Origin: Bacillus thuringiensis
GTDB lineage: Bacteria > Bacillota > Bacilli > Bacillales > Bacillaceae_G
DNA length: 64,000 nt
Reading direction: 5' to 3'
Assembly: GCF_022095615.2 (NCBI RefSeq)
Contig: NZ_CP155559.1
Location: forward strand, 1,237,501-1,301,500
This document shows positions 45,293 to 55,252 of the stretch, piece by piece (within the stretch, counting starts at the first letter, position 1; every line of letters begins with the position of its first letter). Below the pieces are notes generated by a model. That model ran no database searches. It was not told where the DNA came from and was given only the letters and a program-made list of their open reading frames with translations. The translations under genes were made by a program, and so were the position numbers.

Positions 45293-45723
45293 AGTATTGT
45301 CGCTGTACCTTCCACGACAATATCACCGGATTGATTATATATGTTTGTTTGCAACGTAATGATTTTTTTATCGTCTCGTTTTTTAATGACTTCTGCCACA
45401 ACGCGAAGTGTATCACCAATTTTGACAGGAGCACGGAATGAAACGTTTTGAGATAAATAAATCGTGTTTTTGCCAGGAAGTTTCGTTCCAAGAATCGTCG
45501 AAATGAAACTGGAAACGAGCATGCCATGAGCAATACGTTCTTTAAACATTGTCGTTTTTGCAAAAGAATCTAAAATATGAATAGGATTCACATCTCCAGT
45601 TAATTTTGCAAAATTAATAACGTCCTCATCCGTAATAGTTTTTGTAAGGGATGCTTGATCACCGACTTGAATCTCATCATAACGAAGCTCCGGAACAGTT
45701 TGTGCTTCTTGAAATGGATTCAT
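45280..45723 (-). CDS. phaJ: MaoC-type (R)-specific enoyl-CoA hydratase PhaJ
   Basis: 147 residues from the ATG at 45723, chosen because AAGGAGG lies 5 bases upstream; a longer frame starts at 45819 without a good site. Hot-dog fold with the hydratase motif GDVNPIH (catalytic Asp/His) and the AHGMLVSSFIS segment. It supplies (R)-3-hydroxyacyl-CoA from beta-oxidation to the PHA synthase. Third gene of the phaQ-phaP-phaJ side. Confidence 0.88.
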   Translation of the reverse strand: MNPFQEAQTVPELRYDEIQVGDQASLTKTITDEDVINFAKLTGDVNPIHILDSFAKTTMFKERIAHGMLVSSFISTILGTKLPGKNTIYLSQNVSFRAPVKIGDTLRVVAEVIKKRDDKKIITLQTNIYNQSGDIVVEGTATILKKE

Positions 45724-45824
45724 TTTGGCCTCCTTCTTTTCCATATCGAAAAATGCTAGCCATCTTGATGTAGTAGGAGGAAGAAAGAGTTTTGTTTGTG
45801 CTGCAGTTAGCGCCCACATTTTCC

Positions 45825-46349
45825 TTACTTGATGGAAGTAAATAAATTTTTTGAGTTTTCCTCGAACTGCTTTGCGAGTTCTAGTTGTTTGGACTTGAAC
45901 TCTCCCAAAAAAACATTTAGCTGTTTTTGAACCTCGTCACGTTGTAATTGTTGTTGTTCAATAAATTGTTTTGTTGTTTCTTCAAATTGACCGCTAGTTT
46001 GAGTAAGAATAGACAAAGATGTTTTCGTAGGAGAAACAGTAAGTTGATGCATTTGAGTAGAAAGTTCATTCCATTTCCCTTGCCACTCGTTAATTTGATC
46101 ATTTAAGGAGTTTCCAGTTAATTGCTTCACGTAATCTGTATATTGGTTATTGAACTGAGCAGTGAATTGTTGTAGTTCTTTTTCTAGTTCATCTACTCCT
46201 GATGTTAATTTATGCAAAGCGTCTTGTTGTTGTTTTAAAGTTTCTAAAGTAAGTTGCTCTAATTGTTTCCCAGCTGAAGAGAAGAGGGAAAGAGATTGAG
46301 ACCAGTTTTTCCAAAATGCATCGACTAATTCGTATGGCTTAGTTTCCAT
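45825..46349 (-). CDS. phaP: Phasin PhaP (PHA granule protein)
   Basis: 174 residues. METKPYELVDAFWKNWSQSL begins a long amphipathic, Gln/Leu-rich helical region with heptad-like spacing, no signal peptide and no cysteine. This is the Bacillus-type phasin that coats PHA granules. It lies between phaQ and phaJ on the same strand, GGAGG upstream of its ATG. Confidence 0.88.
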   Translation of the reverse strand: METKPYELVDAFWKNWSQSLSLFSSAGKQLEQLTLETLKQQQDALHKLTSGVDELEKELQQFTAQFNNQYTDYVKQLTGNSLNDQINEWQGKWNELSTQMHQLTVSPTKTSLSILTQTSGQFEETTKQFIEQQQLQRDEVQKQLNVFLGEFKSKQLELAKQFEENSKNLFTSIK

Positions 46350-46391
46350 TGTTTGACCTCCAAATGTTTTTTTGCATATTGTGAACGCAGA

Positions 46392-46844
46392 TTACTCTGC
46401 TGTACCACCAGGTGAAGATGAAGAATCCTTTTCATCCTTTTCTGGAGAAGTAGAAAATGGAAAGAATGCATTGGTGTATAACGTAAAGAACGTCCGCAAC
46501 ATATTTTGATAATGTTCAAAAGAAGTCGCACATGTTGTTAAATATTGCTCTCCATATTCTGTTAAAGAATAAATTCGTTTCGCTGGCCCGCCTTCGCTTG
46601 TATCCCAAGTAGAAGAAATAAGGTTTTCCTTTTCTAATTTGCGTAGTGTTCTATACACATTACCTTGGTCAACAGAAGAAAAGCCGATGTCCATTAGCAT
46701 TTGAATGAGTTTGTAACCATGAAGACTCCAGTCTTTTAGACAGAGAAGTAAGAAAGGAACTAAGAAGTTTTTTGGCATGGAGTTTGGTTGTTTCGCTTGG
46801 TTTTTTTCCAAACTTTCTGGGTGTTCTGGTTCATTATGTAGCAT
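46392..46844 (-). CDS. phaQ: PhaQ, PadR-family repressor of PHA genes
   Basis: 150 residues. PadR winged helix at about 28-105 (LVPFLLLCLKDWSLHGYKLI, then GNVYRTLRKLEKENLI and GGPAKRIYSLTEYG), followed by a Ser/Glu/Pro-rich tail. In B. megaterium PhaQ represses phaP and senses PHB. It is divergent from phaRBC with a 198-bp shared promoter region. Confidence 0.9.
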   Translation of the reverse strand: MLHNEPEHPESLEKNQAKQPNSMPKNFLVPFLLLCLKDWSLHGYKLIQMLMDIGFSSVDQGNVYRTLRKLEKENLISSTWDTSEGGPAKRIYSLTEYGEQYLTTCATSFEHYQNMLRTFFTLYTNAFFPFSTSPEKDEKDSSSSPGGTAE

Positions 46845-47042
46845 GATTGTGCATCACCTCATGAATCAGTTAGATGGAATTTTTTGCTTATAAGTGCAAT
46901 TTACACCTATCTGTTTTTAATGTCAATACATTTGTTGGAAAATAAAGAAAAATAAAATATAGACTTGAAGTTTTATTCAGAATATTAGAAAATAGTGAAT
47001 AGGTTGAATTGTTTCAAAAACGAAAAAGGGAGTGTAGGCGAA

Positions 47043-47525
47043 GTGATTGATCAAAAATTCGATCCATTGCAAGCATGGAAAAATGCTTATGAACAAACCG
47101 AAACATTTTGGGGAAAAGCGCTCAATGAAACAATTAAAACAGAAGAATATTCTGCTTGGATGGGCAGCGTTCTAGATTTGAATTTGTTTTATCAAAAAGC
47201 ATTAAATGATACGACAAAAAATTATTTAGAACAGGTGAATGTGCCGACGAGAGAGGATATCGCTAGAGTAGCTACGCTTGTTATCAACTTAGAAAATAAA
47301 GTTGATAACATTGAGGAAATTCTAGAAGAGAAAGTGGATTCATTAGGACAAGCTCCTACATTAAAGCGTGATGTTACGAAAGTAAAACAAGATATTCGCA
47401 CGCTAGAAACGAAAGTTGATCAAATTTTAGAGTTACTAGAAAAGCAAAATGCAGTACTAGCGAAACTACAAGTACCTGCAAAAGAAGAAGTAAAGCCTGC
47501 GAATAAACTGGAAAATAAAAAATAA
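47043..47525 (+). CDS. phaR: PhaR, subunit of class IV PHA synthase
   Basis: 160 residues from the GTG at 47043, with GGGAGTG 9 bases upstream. The conserved start MIDQKFDPLQAWKNAYEQTE is that of Bacillus PhaR, and the C-terminal half is a helical coiled-coil (NKVDNIEEILEEKV). It forms the active synthase with PhaC. First gene of phaRBC. Confidence 0.9.
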   Translation: MIDQKFDPLQAWKNAYEQTETFWGKALNETIKTEEYSAWMGSVLDLNLFYQKALNDTTKNYLEQVNVPTREDIARVATLVINLENKVDNIEEILEEKVDSLGQAPTLKRDVTKVKQDIRTLETKVDQILELLEKQNAVLAKLQVPAKEEVKPANKLENKK

Positions 47526-47678
47526 TAATAGCGTTTGTTTATAACGTGAAAAAGGGAAAGGGAGAATCTCTTTTTCATGTATAAACAACGAAACATAATT
47601 AATATATGGACTCTATTCATATGAGTACCAAAATGATTCATAACAATCGTTCACAAATTCATTTAAGGGGGAAAAGAA

Positions 47679-48422
47679 ATGGTTCAATTAAATGGCAAAG
47701 TAGCAATCGTAACAGGTGGGGCAAAAGGAATTGGAAAAGCAATTACAGTAGCATTAGCACAAGAGGGAGCAAAAGTTGTTATTAACTATAACAGCAGTAA
47801 AGAAGCAGCTGAAAACTTAGTAAATGAATTAGGAAAAGAAGGACATGACGTTTATGCAGTTCAAGCGGATGTTTCTAAAGTAGAAGATGCAAACAGACTT
47901 GTAGAAGAAGCTGTGAATCATTTTGGTAAAGTTGATATTCTTGTTAATAATGCTGGTATTACAAGAGATCGTACATTCAAAAAATTAAATCGTGAAGATT
48001 GGGAGCGCGTAATTGACGTGAACTTAAGCAGTGTATTCAATACGACAAGCGCAGCACTTCCATACATATCGGAAGCAGAAGAAGGAAGAATCATTAGTAT
48101 TTCTTCTATTATTGGCCAAGCTGGTGGATTTGGACAAACAAATTACTCAGCAGCAAAAGCGGGTATGTTAGGATTTACAAAATCATTAGCGTTAGAACTT
48201 GCAAGAACAAATGTAACTGTAAACGCAATTTGCCCAGGATTTATTGATACTGAAATGGTAGCAGAAGTACCAGAAGAAGTGCGTCAAAAAATCGTTGCGA
48301 AAATCCCGAAAAAACGTTTTGGTCAAGCTGATGAAATTGCAAAAGGTGTAGTATATCTATGCCGTGACGGTGCGTATATCACAGGTCAGCAATTAAACAT
48401 TAACGGCGGATTATACATGTAA
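47679..48422 (+). CDS. phaB: Acetoacetyl-CoA reductase PhaB (SDR family)
   Basis: 247 residues with AAGGGGGAAA upstream. NADPH-binding TGGAKGIGKA (about 12-21), NNAG, catalytic Ser in ISISSIIG, and YSAAK. It reduces acetoacetyl-CoA to (R)-3-hydroxybutyryl-CoA. The family overlaps with FabG; the location between phaR and phaC fixes the role. Confidence 0.93.
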   Translation: MVQLNGKVAIVTGGAKGIGKAITVALAQEGAKVVINYNSSKEAAENLVNELGKEGHDVYAVQADVSKVEDANRLVEEAVNHFGKVDILVNNAGITRDRTFKKLNREDWERVIDVNLSSVFNTTSAALPYISEAEEGRIISISSIIGQAGGFGQTNYSAAKAGMLGFTKSLALELARTNVTVNAICPGFIDTEMVAEVPEEVRQKIVAKIPKKRFGQADEIAKGVVYLCRDGAYITGQQLNINGGLYM

Positions 48423-48433
48423 TGAAGTAAGAA

Positions 48434-48473
48434 AAAAGTGCATATCCATAGCAGGAATGCACTTCTTTTTTTA
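48434..48473 (+). terminator. Possible attenuating terminator between phaB and phaC
   Basis: Stem AAGTGCAT/ATGCACTT with a 13-base loop and then CTTTTTTT. It could reduce phaC expression relative to phaRB. Confidence 0.6.
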
Positions 48474-48504
48474 GAAAGAAATCGACCAAAAAGGAGATAG
48501 AAAA

Positions 48505-49590
48505 ATGACTACATTCGTAACGGAATGGGAAAAACAATTGGAGTTGTACCCAGAAGAATATCGTAAAGCATATCGCCGTGTGAAAAGAGCGAGCGAAGTT
48601 TTATTACGCGAACCAGAACCACAAGTTGGTTTAACACCAAAAGAAGTTATTTGGACGAAGAATAAAACGAAGCTGTATCGTTACATTCCAAAACAAGAAA
48701 AAACACAGAGAGTTCCAATCCTATTAATATACGCGCTTATTAATAAACCGTATATTATGGATTTAACTCCAGGAAATAGTTTAGTGGAATATTTAGTAGA
48801 TCGTGGTTTTGATGTGTATATGCTTGATTGGGGCACATTTGGTTTAGAAGATAGTCATTTGAAATTTGATGATTTCGTGTTCGATTATATTGCAAAAGCA
48901 GTGAAGAAAGTAATGAGAACTGCGAAATCGGACGAGATTTCTTTACTTGGTTATTGCATGGGTGGAACGCTAACTTCTATTTATGCGGCACTTCATCCGC
49001 ACATGCCGATTCGCAACTTAATCTTTATGACAAGTCCTTTTGATTTCTCTGAAACAGGATTATACGGTCCTTTATTAGATGAGAAATATTTCAATTTAGA
49101 TAAAGCGGTTGATACATTCGGAAATATTCCGCCAGAAATGATTGATTTCGGAAATAAGATGTTAAAACCAATCACAAACTTTGTCGGTCCATATGTCGCT
49201 TTACTCGATCGTTCAGAAAATGAGCGCTTCGTCGAAAGCTGGAAATTAGTTCAAAAGTGGGTGGGTGACGGTATTCCATTCCCAGGTGAATCGTATAGAC
49301 AATGGATTCGAGATTTTTATCAAAATAATAAATTAGTGAAAGGTGAACTCGTTATTCGCGGACAAAAGGTAGACCTTGCAAATATTAAGGCAAATGTCTT
49401 AAATATTTCTGCGAAACGTGATCATATCGCTTTGCCATGCCAAGTAGAAGCTTTGCTAGATCATATTTCTAGCACAGATAAACAATATGTATGCTTACCA
49501 ACGGGACATATGTCGATCGTTTACGGTGGAACAGCGGTAAAACAAACATATCCGACGGTTGGAAATTGGCTGGAGGAGCGTTCTAATTAA
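48505..49590 (+). CDS. phaC: Class IV polyhydroxyalkanoate synthase PhaC
   Basis: 361 residues, AAAGGAGAT upstream. Alpha/beta-hydrolase fold with the lipase-like box GYCMGG, catalytic Cys151. The later Asp (SAKRDHIALP) and His (PTGHMSIVYGG) complete the triad. The length near 360 residues is that of class IV synthases that need PhaR. It polymerises hydroxyacyl-CoA into PHA granules. Confidence 0.95.
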   Translation: MTTFVTEWEKQLELYPEEYRKAYRRVKRASEVLLREPEPQVGLTPKEVIWTKNKTKLYRYIPKQEKTQRVPILLIYALINKPYIMDLTPGNSLVEYLVDRGFDVYMLDWGTFGLEDSHLKFDDFVFDYIAKAVKKVMRTAKSDEISLLGYCMGGTLTSIYAALHPHMPIRNLIFMTSPFDFSETGLYGPLLDEKYFNLDKAVDTFGNIPPEMIDFGNKMLKPITNFVGPYVALLDRSENERFVESWKLVQKWVGDGIPFPGESYRQWIRDFYQNNKLVKGELVIRGQKVDLANIKANVLNISAKRDHIALPCQVEALLDHISSTDKQYVCLPTGHMSIVYGGTAVKQTYPTVGNWLEERSN

Positions 49591-49595
49591 AAATA

Positions 49596-49632
49596 AAAAT
49601 CCAACTAGCGTATGTTAGTTGGATTTTTTTAT
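49596..49632 (+). terminator. Terminator of the phaRBC operon
   Basis: 11-bp stem AAATCCAACTA/TAGTTGGATTT followed by T4. Confidence 0.9.
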
Positions 49633-49683
49633 GGGTAATAACAAAACATAGAAAGGAGAAATTTATATTTTAGGAGTATAATT

Positions 49684-50877
49684 ATGAAACTTATGACTGG
49701 TAAGTTGTTTTGGAATACAGGAGTTTCTATGCCTTGTTATCCATCATTAGAAAATGATATGATATGTGATGTGCTTGTAGTCGGAAGCGGAGAAGCAGGT
49801 GCTCATATAGCGTATTCGTTAGCGAAAATTGGAATGCGTGTTACGCTCATTGAAAAAAGAGCAATCGCCTGTGGTAGCACAGCTGCTAATACAGGTTTAC
49901 TACAATTTCTTCATGATAAATCATTAACTTCACTTATTCATACATTTGGTGAAAAAAAAGGGGTACGAGCATATAAGCTTTGTTACGAAGCGTTACGAAC
50001 AATGGAGCAAGTTATACCGACTCTCGATATTGATCCCCAGTTTATTCCGCGAAGTAGTTTGTATTATGCAAGTAGAAATGAGGATGTATCATTTTTACAA
50101 GAAGAATATAATACGTTACGCCATTATGGATTCCCGGTTGAATATTTTACCGATTCACATATGAAGAAGAAGTATTCATTTATAAAACAAGCAGCGTTAT
50201 ATACGCATGGTGATGCCGAGGTGAATCCGTATTTATTAGCGCATAGCCTTTTGCATAAAGCAAATCAAATGGGAGCTACTATACTTGAGTATACAGAGGC
50301 CATACATATAAAAAAATGCCAAAATGATTTAATTTGTTATACGAAAACAGGAAATCAAATTGTAGCAAAGAATATTATTATGGCGACAGGTTATGAAGCA
50401 CTTTTCGGAAAGAAAGAAAAAAATACAACAGTGGAAACATCATATGCAGTTGTGACAAATAAGGTAGATTCATTTGAAGGCTGGCATGAACAATCATTAA
50501 TTTGGGAAACAGCACGGCCTTACTTATATTTTCGAACGTATCAAAATCGTATTGTTGTGGGCGGATTAGATGAAGCGATGCAAATTCAAACAATTGGTGA
50601 TACGAAATTATTGCATAAGCGTGATATCCTTATTAACATTGTAAAAGAGATGTTCCCGCAGTATAAGAATATACAGGCAGAGTACTATTGGGCGGCAGCA
50701 TTTGGTGGTAGTCATGATGGTCTCCCTATTTTAAAAGAAGACAAAAAGATACATAATTTATTTTACGCATTGCCGTATGGAGGTAATGGAACTGTGTATG
50801 GAATGGTATTTGCCAAATTATTTGAGCAGTTATTTACAAATAAAGAAAGTAAAGATTTTTCTTTATTTAATCGATAG
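49684..50877 (+). CDS. FAD-dependent oxidoreductase, DAO family
   Basis: 397 residues. The dinucleotide-binding motif VVGSGEAGAHIAYSLAK (about 32-48), ADP-ribose acid VTLIEKRAIACGSTAANTG and C-terminal PYGGNGTVYG define the D-amino-acid/glycine oxidase (DAO) superfamily. The substrate is probably an amino acid or amine but cannot be read. The KtrB-like gene follows 23 bp downstream, so they may be co-transcribed. Confidence 0.82.
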   Translation: MKLMTGKLFWNTGVSMPCYPSLENDMICDVLVVGSGEAGAHIAYSLAKIGMRVTLIEKRAIACGSTAANTGLLQFLHDKSLTSLIHTFGEKKGVRAYKLCYEALRTMEQVIPTLDIDPQFIPRSSLYYASRNEDVSFLQEEYNTLRHYGFPVEYFTDSHMKKKYSFIKQAALYTHGDAEVNPYLLAHSLLHKANQMGATILEYTEAIHIKKCQNDLICYTKTGNQIVAKNIIMATGYEALFGKKEKNTTVETSYAVVTNKVDSFEGWHEQSLIWETARPYLYFRTYQNRIVVGGLDEAMQIQTIGDTKLLHKRDILINIVKEMFPQYKNIQAEYYWAAAFGGSHDGLPILKEDKKIHNLFYALPYGGNGTVYGMVFAKLFEQLFTNKESKDFSLFNR

Positions 50878-50900
50878 AAAAAAGGTAGCGAAGTGATGGA

Positions 50901-52250
50901 ATGAGAGATATAAAAAAGTTTTTACAAAAATTACGTCCTGTACAACTCATTGTTTTGTTTTATTTATTAGCAGTAGTTGTATCGGTGATATTGCTTAGTT
51001 TCCCGTTTGTTACGAAGTCTGGTGTGAAATGGACATTTATCGATGCCCTCTTTACATCTGTTAGTGCGGTAAGTGTTACGGGACTGTCTGTTGTTACGAT
51101 TTCAGATACATTTACTACGGCAGGAATTATTATGTTAGCCCTTATTTTACAATTAGGCGGCTTAGGAATTATGGCACTTGGTACATTCGTTTGGATTATA
51201 ACGGGAAAAAAGATCGGTTTGCAGAGAAGAAGACTTATTATGGCAGACCATAATCAAGGGAATTTATCAGGCCTTGTAGAATTGATGCGTTCTATTTTAA
51301 TTGTAATTATTTCGATAGAACTTATTGGAGCAATATTATTAGGTACAAGATTCTTACTTTACTTTCCAACTTGGCAAGAAGCTTATTTTCATGGTTTCTT
51401 TGCGGCAGTTAGTGCAACTACGAACGGCGGATTTGATTTAACAGGACAATCGCTAATTCCGTATAAAAAAGATTACATTGTTCAAATGATTCATATGTTA
51501 CTTATTATTTTAGGAGCGATTGGTTTCCCTGTATTAATGGAAGTGAAACAATTCCTTAGTAAAAGGAGACAGCAATTATTTCGTTTTTCGTTATTTACAA
51601 AATTGACGACAACAACATTTTTTGCGCTCGTTGTCGTTGGAACAATCATGATTTTTTTACTAGAACGAAATCATTTTTTAGCAGGAAAGTCATGGCATGA
51701 AACAGTTTTCTATACATTATTCCAATCTGTGACGACGCGAAGTGGTGGACTTGCTACAATGGATATACTTGAATTGTCACAACCGACGCTTTTATTTATG
51801 AGTATATTAATGTTTATAGGAGCATCTCCAAGTTCGGTTGGGGGCGGAATACGTACAACAACATTTGCTGTTAGCATATTATCACTATACACTTTTGCAA
51901 GAGGCGGGAGAACAGTTAGAGTCTTCAAACGTCAGCTACATGAAGAGGACGTGCTGAAAGCATCTGTCGTTATGACGATGGGGATTTTATTATGTGCCAC
52001 AGCGCTATTTATTTTATCTATTACGGAAAACGTACCGCTTATGAGTTTAATTGTTGAAGTATGTTCGGCTTTCGGGACGACAGGCCTATCGACAGGTATT
52101 ACGCCAGATTTAACAACGGTTGGTAAACTTGTACTCATTGTACTTATGTTTATCGGGCGTGTCGGTATTTTAACATTTATACTAGCTAGTGGTGGAAGAG
52201 AACAGCCACCTCGCTATAAATACCCGAAAGAGAGAATTATTATTGGATAG
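50901..52250 (+). CDS. KtrB/TrkH-family potassium transporter subunit (second copy)
   Basis: 449 residues. Pore motifs SVTGLS, TNGGFD, RSGGLA and GTTGLS in the four repeats. Related to the gene at 43513-44832 but clearly diverged. Again no KtrA/KtrC partner is nearby. The third pore motif reads SGG rather than the TAG of the first copy, which may change ion selectivity or rate. Confidence 0.9.
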   Translation: MRDIKKFLQKLRPVQLIVLFYLLAVVVSVILLSFPFVTKSGVKWTFIDALFTSVSAVSVTGLSVVTISDTFTTAGIIMLALILQLGGLGIMALGTFVWIITGKKIGLQRRRLIMADHNQGNLSGLVELMRSILIVIISIELIGAILLGTRFLLYFPTWQEAYFHGFFAAVSATTNGGFDLTGQSLIPYKKDYIVQMIHMLLIILGAIGFPVLMEVKQFLSKRRQQLFRFSLFTKLTTTTFFALVVVGTIMIFLLERNHFLAGKSWHETVFYTLFQSVTTRSGGLATMDILELSQPTLLFMSILMFIGASPSSVGGGIRTTTFAVSILSLYTFARGGRTVRVFKRQLHEEDVLKASVVMTMGILLCATALFILSITENVPLMSLIVEVCSAFGTTGLSTGITPDLTTVGKLVLIVLMFIGRVGILTFILASGGREQPPRYKYPKERIIIG

Positions 52251-52254
52251 TATG

Positions 52255-52292
52255 AAACCATTCTACCTAACATAGGTAGAATGGTTTTTTAG
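52255..52292. terminator. Bidirectional terminator
   Basis: 14-bp stem AAACCATTCTACCT/AGGTAGAATGGTTT between convergent genes. Confidence 0.9.
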
Positions 52293-52624
52293 TCGTTAAT
52301 GCCAAATTGCGGATGCATAAAAGCATCCTTCTTATTAGTTACTTCTTTTTTTAGCAACTCTTGATTTTCTTCTGAAATCCACCCAATATCATTTGTAGGA
52401 TGGATCCATTCTTCTCCAGCCATAATGGCAGGATCTACTTCATCACTCCAATTGTGAAGTGGACTATTCTCGGAATCATATTTACTGTCTCCGATTACGA
52501 CGTCATATTGATTTATGAAAGGTTGTTGCATCTTCTTCCCTGTTCCTTTAAAGGATGGGAAATTCATTTGATGCGGGAGCGTTTCATCTAAAATTGGTGA
52601 CTGAATTTTATCTTTCTTCTTCAA
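52289..52624 (-). CDS. Hypothetical protein (DUF3905-like)
   Basis: 111 residues with AAAAGGAGCG upstream of the ATG. Hydrophilic, no signal peptide. Motifs such as PLHNWSDEVDPAIMAGEEW and HPTNDIGWISEENQELL recall the DUF3905 family of Bacilli (from memory). Function unknown. Confidence 0.65.
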   Translation of the reverse strand: MKKKDKIQSPILDETLPHQMNFPSFKGTGKKMQQPFINQYDVVIGDSKYDSENSPLHNWSDEVDPAIMAGEEWIHPTNDIGWISEENQELLKKEVTNKKDAFMHPQFGIND

Positions 52625-52772
52625 AATAATCGCTCCTTTTTATAATGCTTTCTTCATAGGTAGTATTTCCATCTAGCGGTTCTTATGTACTTGTTAACAC
52701 TTGCCAGGGATAATTATTGTATGTTGCTTCAAACTAGAGTAGAAAGTGAATCCTTGAGAGCAGGTGAATGTA

Positions 52773-52925
52773 TTGGTAAAAAGAAAAGTGAAACAAAATG
52801 CGGCAATCAACAATAATAAAACTCCGAAAGAAAGCTTACCAGATGCAGAATTTGCATTAGAGTATGAAGGAGAGAATAGCGCAAAGTATGCGAATCGTAA
52901 TTCAAAAAAAGGTAAACAAAAATGA
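52773..52925 (+). CDS. Small basic protein, SASP-like (50 residues)
   Basis: A short frame from TTG 52773, 5 bases after AGGTGA, to TGA 52923. The product is Lys/Asn-rich (MVKRKVKQNAAINNNKTP), with an end (DAEFALEYEGENSAKYANRN, then SKKGKQK) similar in style to gamma-type SASPs (EFATETDVQAVK...N). A terminator overlaps the stop. It is probably a small spore protein, but the family is not certain. Confidence 0.6.
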   Translation: MVKRKVKQNAAINNNKTPKESLPDAEFALEYEGENSAKYANRNSKKGKQK

Positions 52926-52955
52926 GGCGTTTTTTACAAACGCCTCATTTTTTTG
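52919..52955 (+). terminator. Rho-independent terminator
   Basis: 13-bp stem AAATGAGGCGTTT/AAACGCCTCATTT plus T-run. The stop of the 50-residue protein is in its stem. Confidence 0.9.
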
Positions 52956-53153
52956 TGGGATTATAAAGGTTTTTTTAATTATTTGTAAATTTAGCGTTCT
53001 TTATTGGCAGAAAAATGCGAAAAAACATAGAAGTAGCAACGTATTACACAAAAACAAACAACAAACAAAAGATTAATGTTGGTTTAATACTGCTTTTACA
53101 CTAGTTGTTTATATTTGAATTGTACATAAGATTTGTAAAAGGAGAGAGAGACA

Positions 53154-54230
53154 GTGAAAAAAACAATCTTTAAAGCTGTAGCAACTGGAATGGTATTTTC
53201 GTTATTAATGGGGTGTGGGGCAAAGAAAGAAGAAAGCGCTGGGGCAAAAGTGAAAGATGATAAACTATCTGGATCATTGACAGTTTACACAGCGATCGAA
53301 GAAGAACTTGTACCAATTTATCTTGATTCTTTTAAACAGAAGTATCCAGATGTAAAACTGAACATTGTTCGTGATTCAACTGGGGTTATTACAGCGAAAT
53401 TGCTAGCTGAAGGAAAAAATACACAAGCAGATGTTGTATGGGGAACAGCTGCATCTAGTCTATTAGCTTTAGATAAAAAAGATATGTTAAAAGGATACTC
53501 TCCAAAAGGAGCAGATCGTGTTCTTCCGCAATTTAAAGATGATAAGCAACCAGAAAAATGGGTAGGAAACACTGCATTTATGACAGGGATTGCTGTAAAT
53601 AAAGAAGAATTAAAGAAGAAAAATTTACCGATGCCAGAATCATATGAAGACTTAACGAAACCAGAATATAAAGGAACGCTTGTTATGCCACATCCAGCTT
53701 CTTCTGGAACAGGATTTTTAACAGTTTCTGCATGGTTACAAATTATGGGTGAAGATAAAGGCTGGGATTACATGAAGAAACTTCATGATAATATGGCAAC
53801 TTATACTCACTCAGGATCAAAACCAGCGAAATTAGCAGGCGCGGGTGAATATCCAGTTGGCGTATCGATGGTTTATAGTGCTTTGAAAGAGAAACAAAAA
53901 GGTGCACCAGTTGAAGTTGTATTGCCGAAAGAAGGATTAGGATGGGAAGTAGAAGCGAACGCACTTATTAAAAAAGATAATGCGAAAAATGAAAAATTAG
54001 CGCAAGCATTTTTAGATTGGGCAATTACTGATGATGTAATGAAGTTATACTTTGAGAAAAATGGATTTGCGACAATTAAAAATGATTATAAACTTCCAGA
54101 TGGATTCCCGAAAGATGTAACAGAAAAGTTATACAAAAAGAATGACTTTAAATGGGCAGCAGAAAATCGCGACAAAATTTTAGAAAAATGGGAAAAAGAG
54201 TTTGGCCAAAAAGCAGAACCGAAAAAGTAA
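53154..54230 (+). CDS. phnS: 2-aminoethylphosphonate-binding lipoprotein PhnS
   Basis: 358 residues from GTG with AAGGAGAGAG upstream. Lipobox LMGC (Cys21). The mature part [20 protein letters not shown] and [21 protein letters not shown] segments are those of iron/phosphonate-type binding proteins. Located first in a transporter-phnX-phnW operon, which points to 2-aminoethylphosphonate as ligand. The ATPase gene follows 20 bp downstream. Confidence 0.88.
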   Translation: MKKTIFKAVATGMVFSLLMGCGAKKEESAGAKVKDDKLSGSLTVYTAIEEELVPIYLDSFKQKYPDVKLNIVRDSTGVITAKLLAEGKNTQADVVWGTAASSLLALDKKDMLKGYSPKGADRVLPQFKDDKQPEKWVGNTAFMTGIAVNKEELKKKNLPMPESYEDLTKPEYKGTLVMPHPASSGTGFLTVSAWLQIMGEDKGWDYMKKLHDNMATYTHSGSKPAKLAGAGEYPVGVSMVYSALKEKQKGAPVEVVLPKEGLGWEVEANALIKKDNAKNEKLAQAFLDWAITDDVMKLYFEKNGFATIKNDYKLPDGFPKDVTEKLYKKNDFKWAAENRDKILEKWEKEFGQKAEPKK

Positions 54231-54250
54231 GTGAGTGGGAGAGAGAAAAA

Positions 54251-55252
54251 ATGAGCGAATATTTATCAATTCAACACATTCAAAAACAGTTTGATGCATT
54301 TACAGCGTTAAAAGATATTTCTTTTACTGTGAAAAAAAATGAGTTTGTATGTTTATTAGGCCCAAGTGGTTGTGGGAAAACGACATTGCTTCGAATTTTA
54401 GCAGGGTTAGAAGAGGCAACAACAGGTAGTATAGCTGTGAATGGAAAAGATATTACAGCATTACCTCCTGGAAAGAGGAACTTCGGAATGGTGTTTCAAT
54501 CGTATGCATTATTTCCGAATTTAACAGCACTTGAAAATATTGAATACGGCTTAAAGACAAAAAAATATGGAAAAGCAGAAGTAAAAGAGAAAGCGCTAGA
54601 GGCGTTAGAACTAGTTGATTTACTGAATGTAAAAGATAAATATCCTGCTCAAATGTCTGGTGGACAACAGCAGCGAGTGGCACTTGCACGTGCGCTCGCT
54701 CTGTCTCCGGATATTTTGTTACTGGATGAGCCGTTATCTGCTTTAGATGCAAAAGTACGTGAAAAGTTACGTAGAGAAATGCGTGATTTGCAAGAAAAAG
54801 TAGGAGTAACAACTATTATGGTCACGCATGATCAAGAAGAGGCATTAACGATGGCTGATAAAATTGTTGTAATGAATCATGCGGAAATTATGCAGATTGG
54901 AACACCAGAGGAGATTTATCAAAGACCAGCCAATCCGTTTGTGGCAGATTTTATAGGTTCTATTAATTTCTTTTCGAAAAATAATGAAGAACATGCAATT
55001 CGTCCTGAACATGTAACAATTGTACAAAACGATGGTATTAAAACAGTTGTGGAAAGTATGGAATTTCGCGGATCTGTATATCGGACAGAAGTGCGAGTCG
55101 TAGAAGAAAAAACACATCTTTATAATGAGAAAATTGTAGTAGATATATTGGCATCAGAAGTAGAAAAAACAGCTATTAGAAAAGGAAAGCCGATTCAAAT
55201 CTCTTTCTCAGAAAATCATATGTTGTCATATGGAAAGAAGGTCATTGTATAG
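54251..55252 (+). CDS. phnT: 2-aminoethylphosphonate ABC transporter ATPase PhnT
   Basis: 333 residues from the ATG at 54251 (GTGGGAGAGAG upstream). A longer frame starts inside phnS but lacks a site. Walker [10 protein letters not shown], signature [14 protein letters not shown], Walker [13 protein letters not shown]-loop THDQEEAL, then a C-terminal TOBE region (about 240-333). Directly abuts the permease gene. Confidence 0.9.
   Translation: MSEYLSIQHIQKQFDAFTALKDISFTVKKNEFVCLLGPSGCGKTTLLRILAGLEEATTGSIAVNGKDITALPPGKRNFGMVFQSYALFPNLTALENIEYGLKTKKYGKAEVKEKALEALELVDLLNVKDKYPAQMSGGQQQRVALARALALSPDILLLDEPLSALDAKVREKLRREMRDLQEKVGVTTIMVTHDQEEALTMADKIVVMNHAEIMQIGTPEEIYQRPANPFVADFIGSINFFSKNNEEHAIRPEHVTIVQNDGIKTVVESMEFRGSVYRTEVRVVEEKTHLYNEKIVVDILASEVEKTAIRKGKPIQISFSENHMLSYGKKVIV

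Noticed and set aside
45724..45819. N-terminal extension of PhaJ from 45819
   Set aside because: A strong AAGGAGG lies 5 bases before the ATG at 45723; the extension lacks family similarity.
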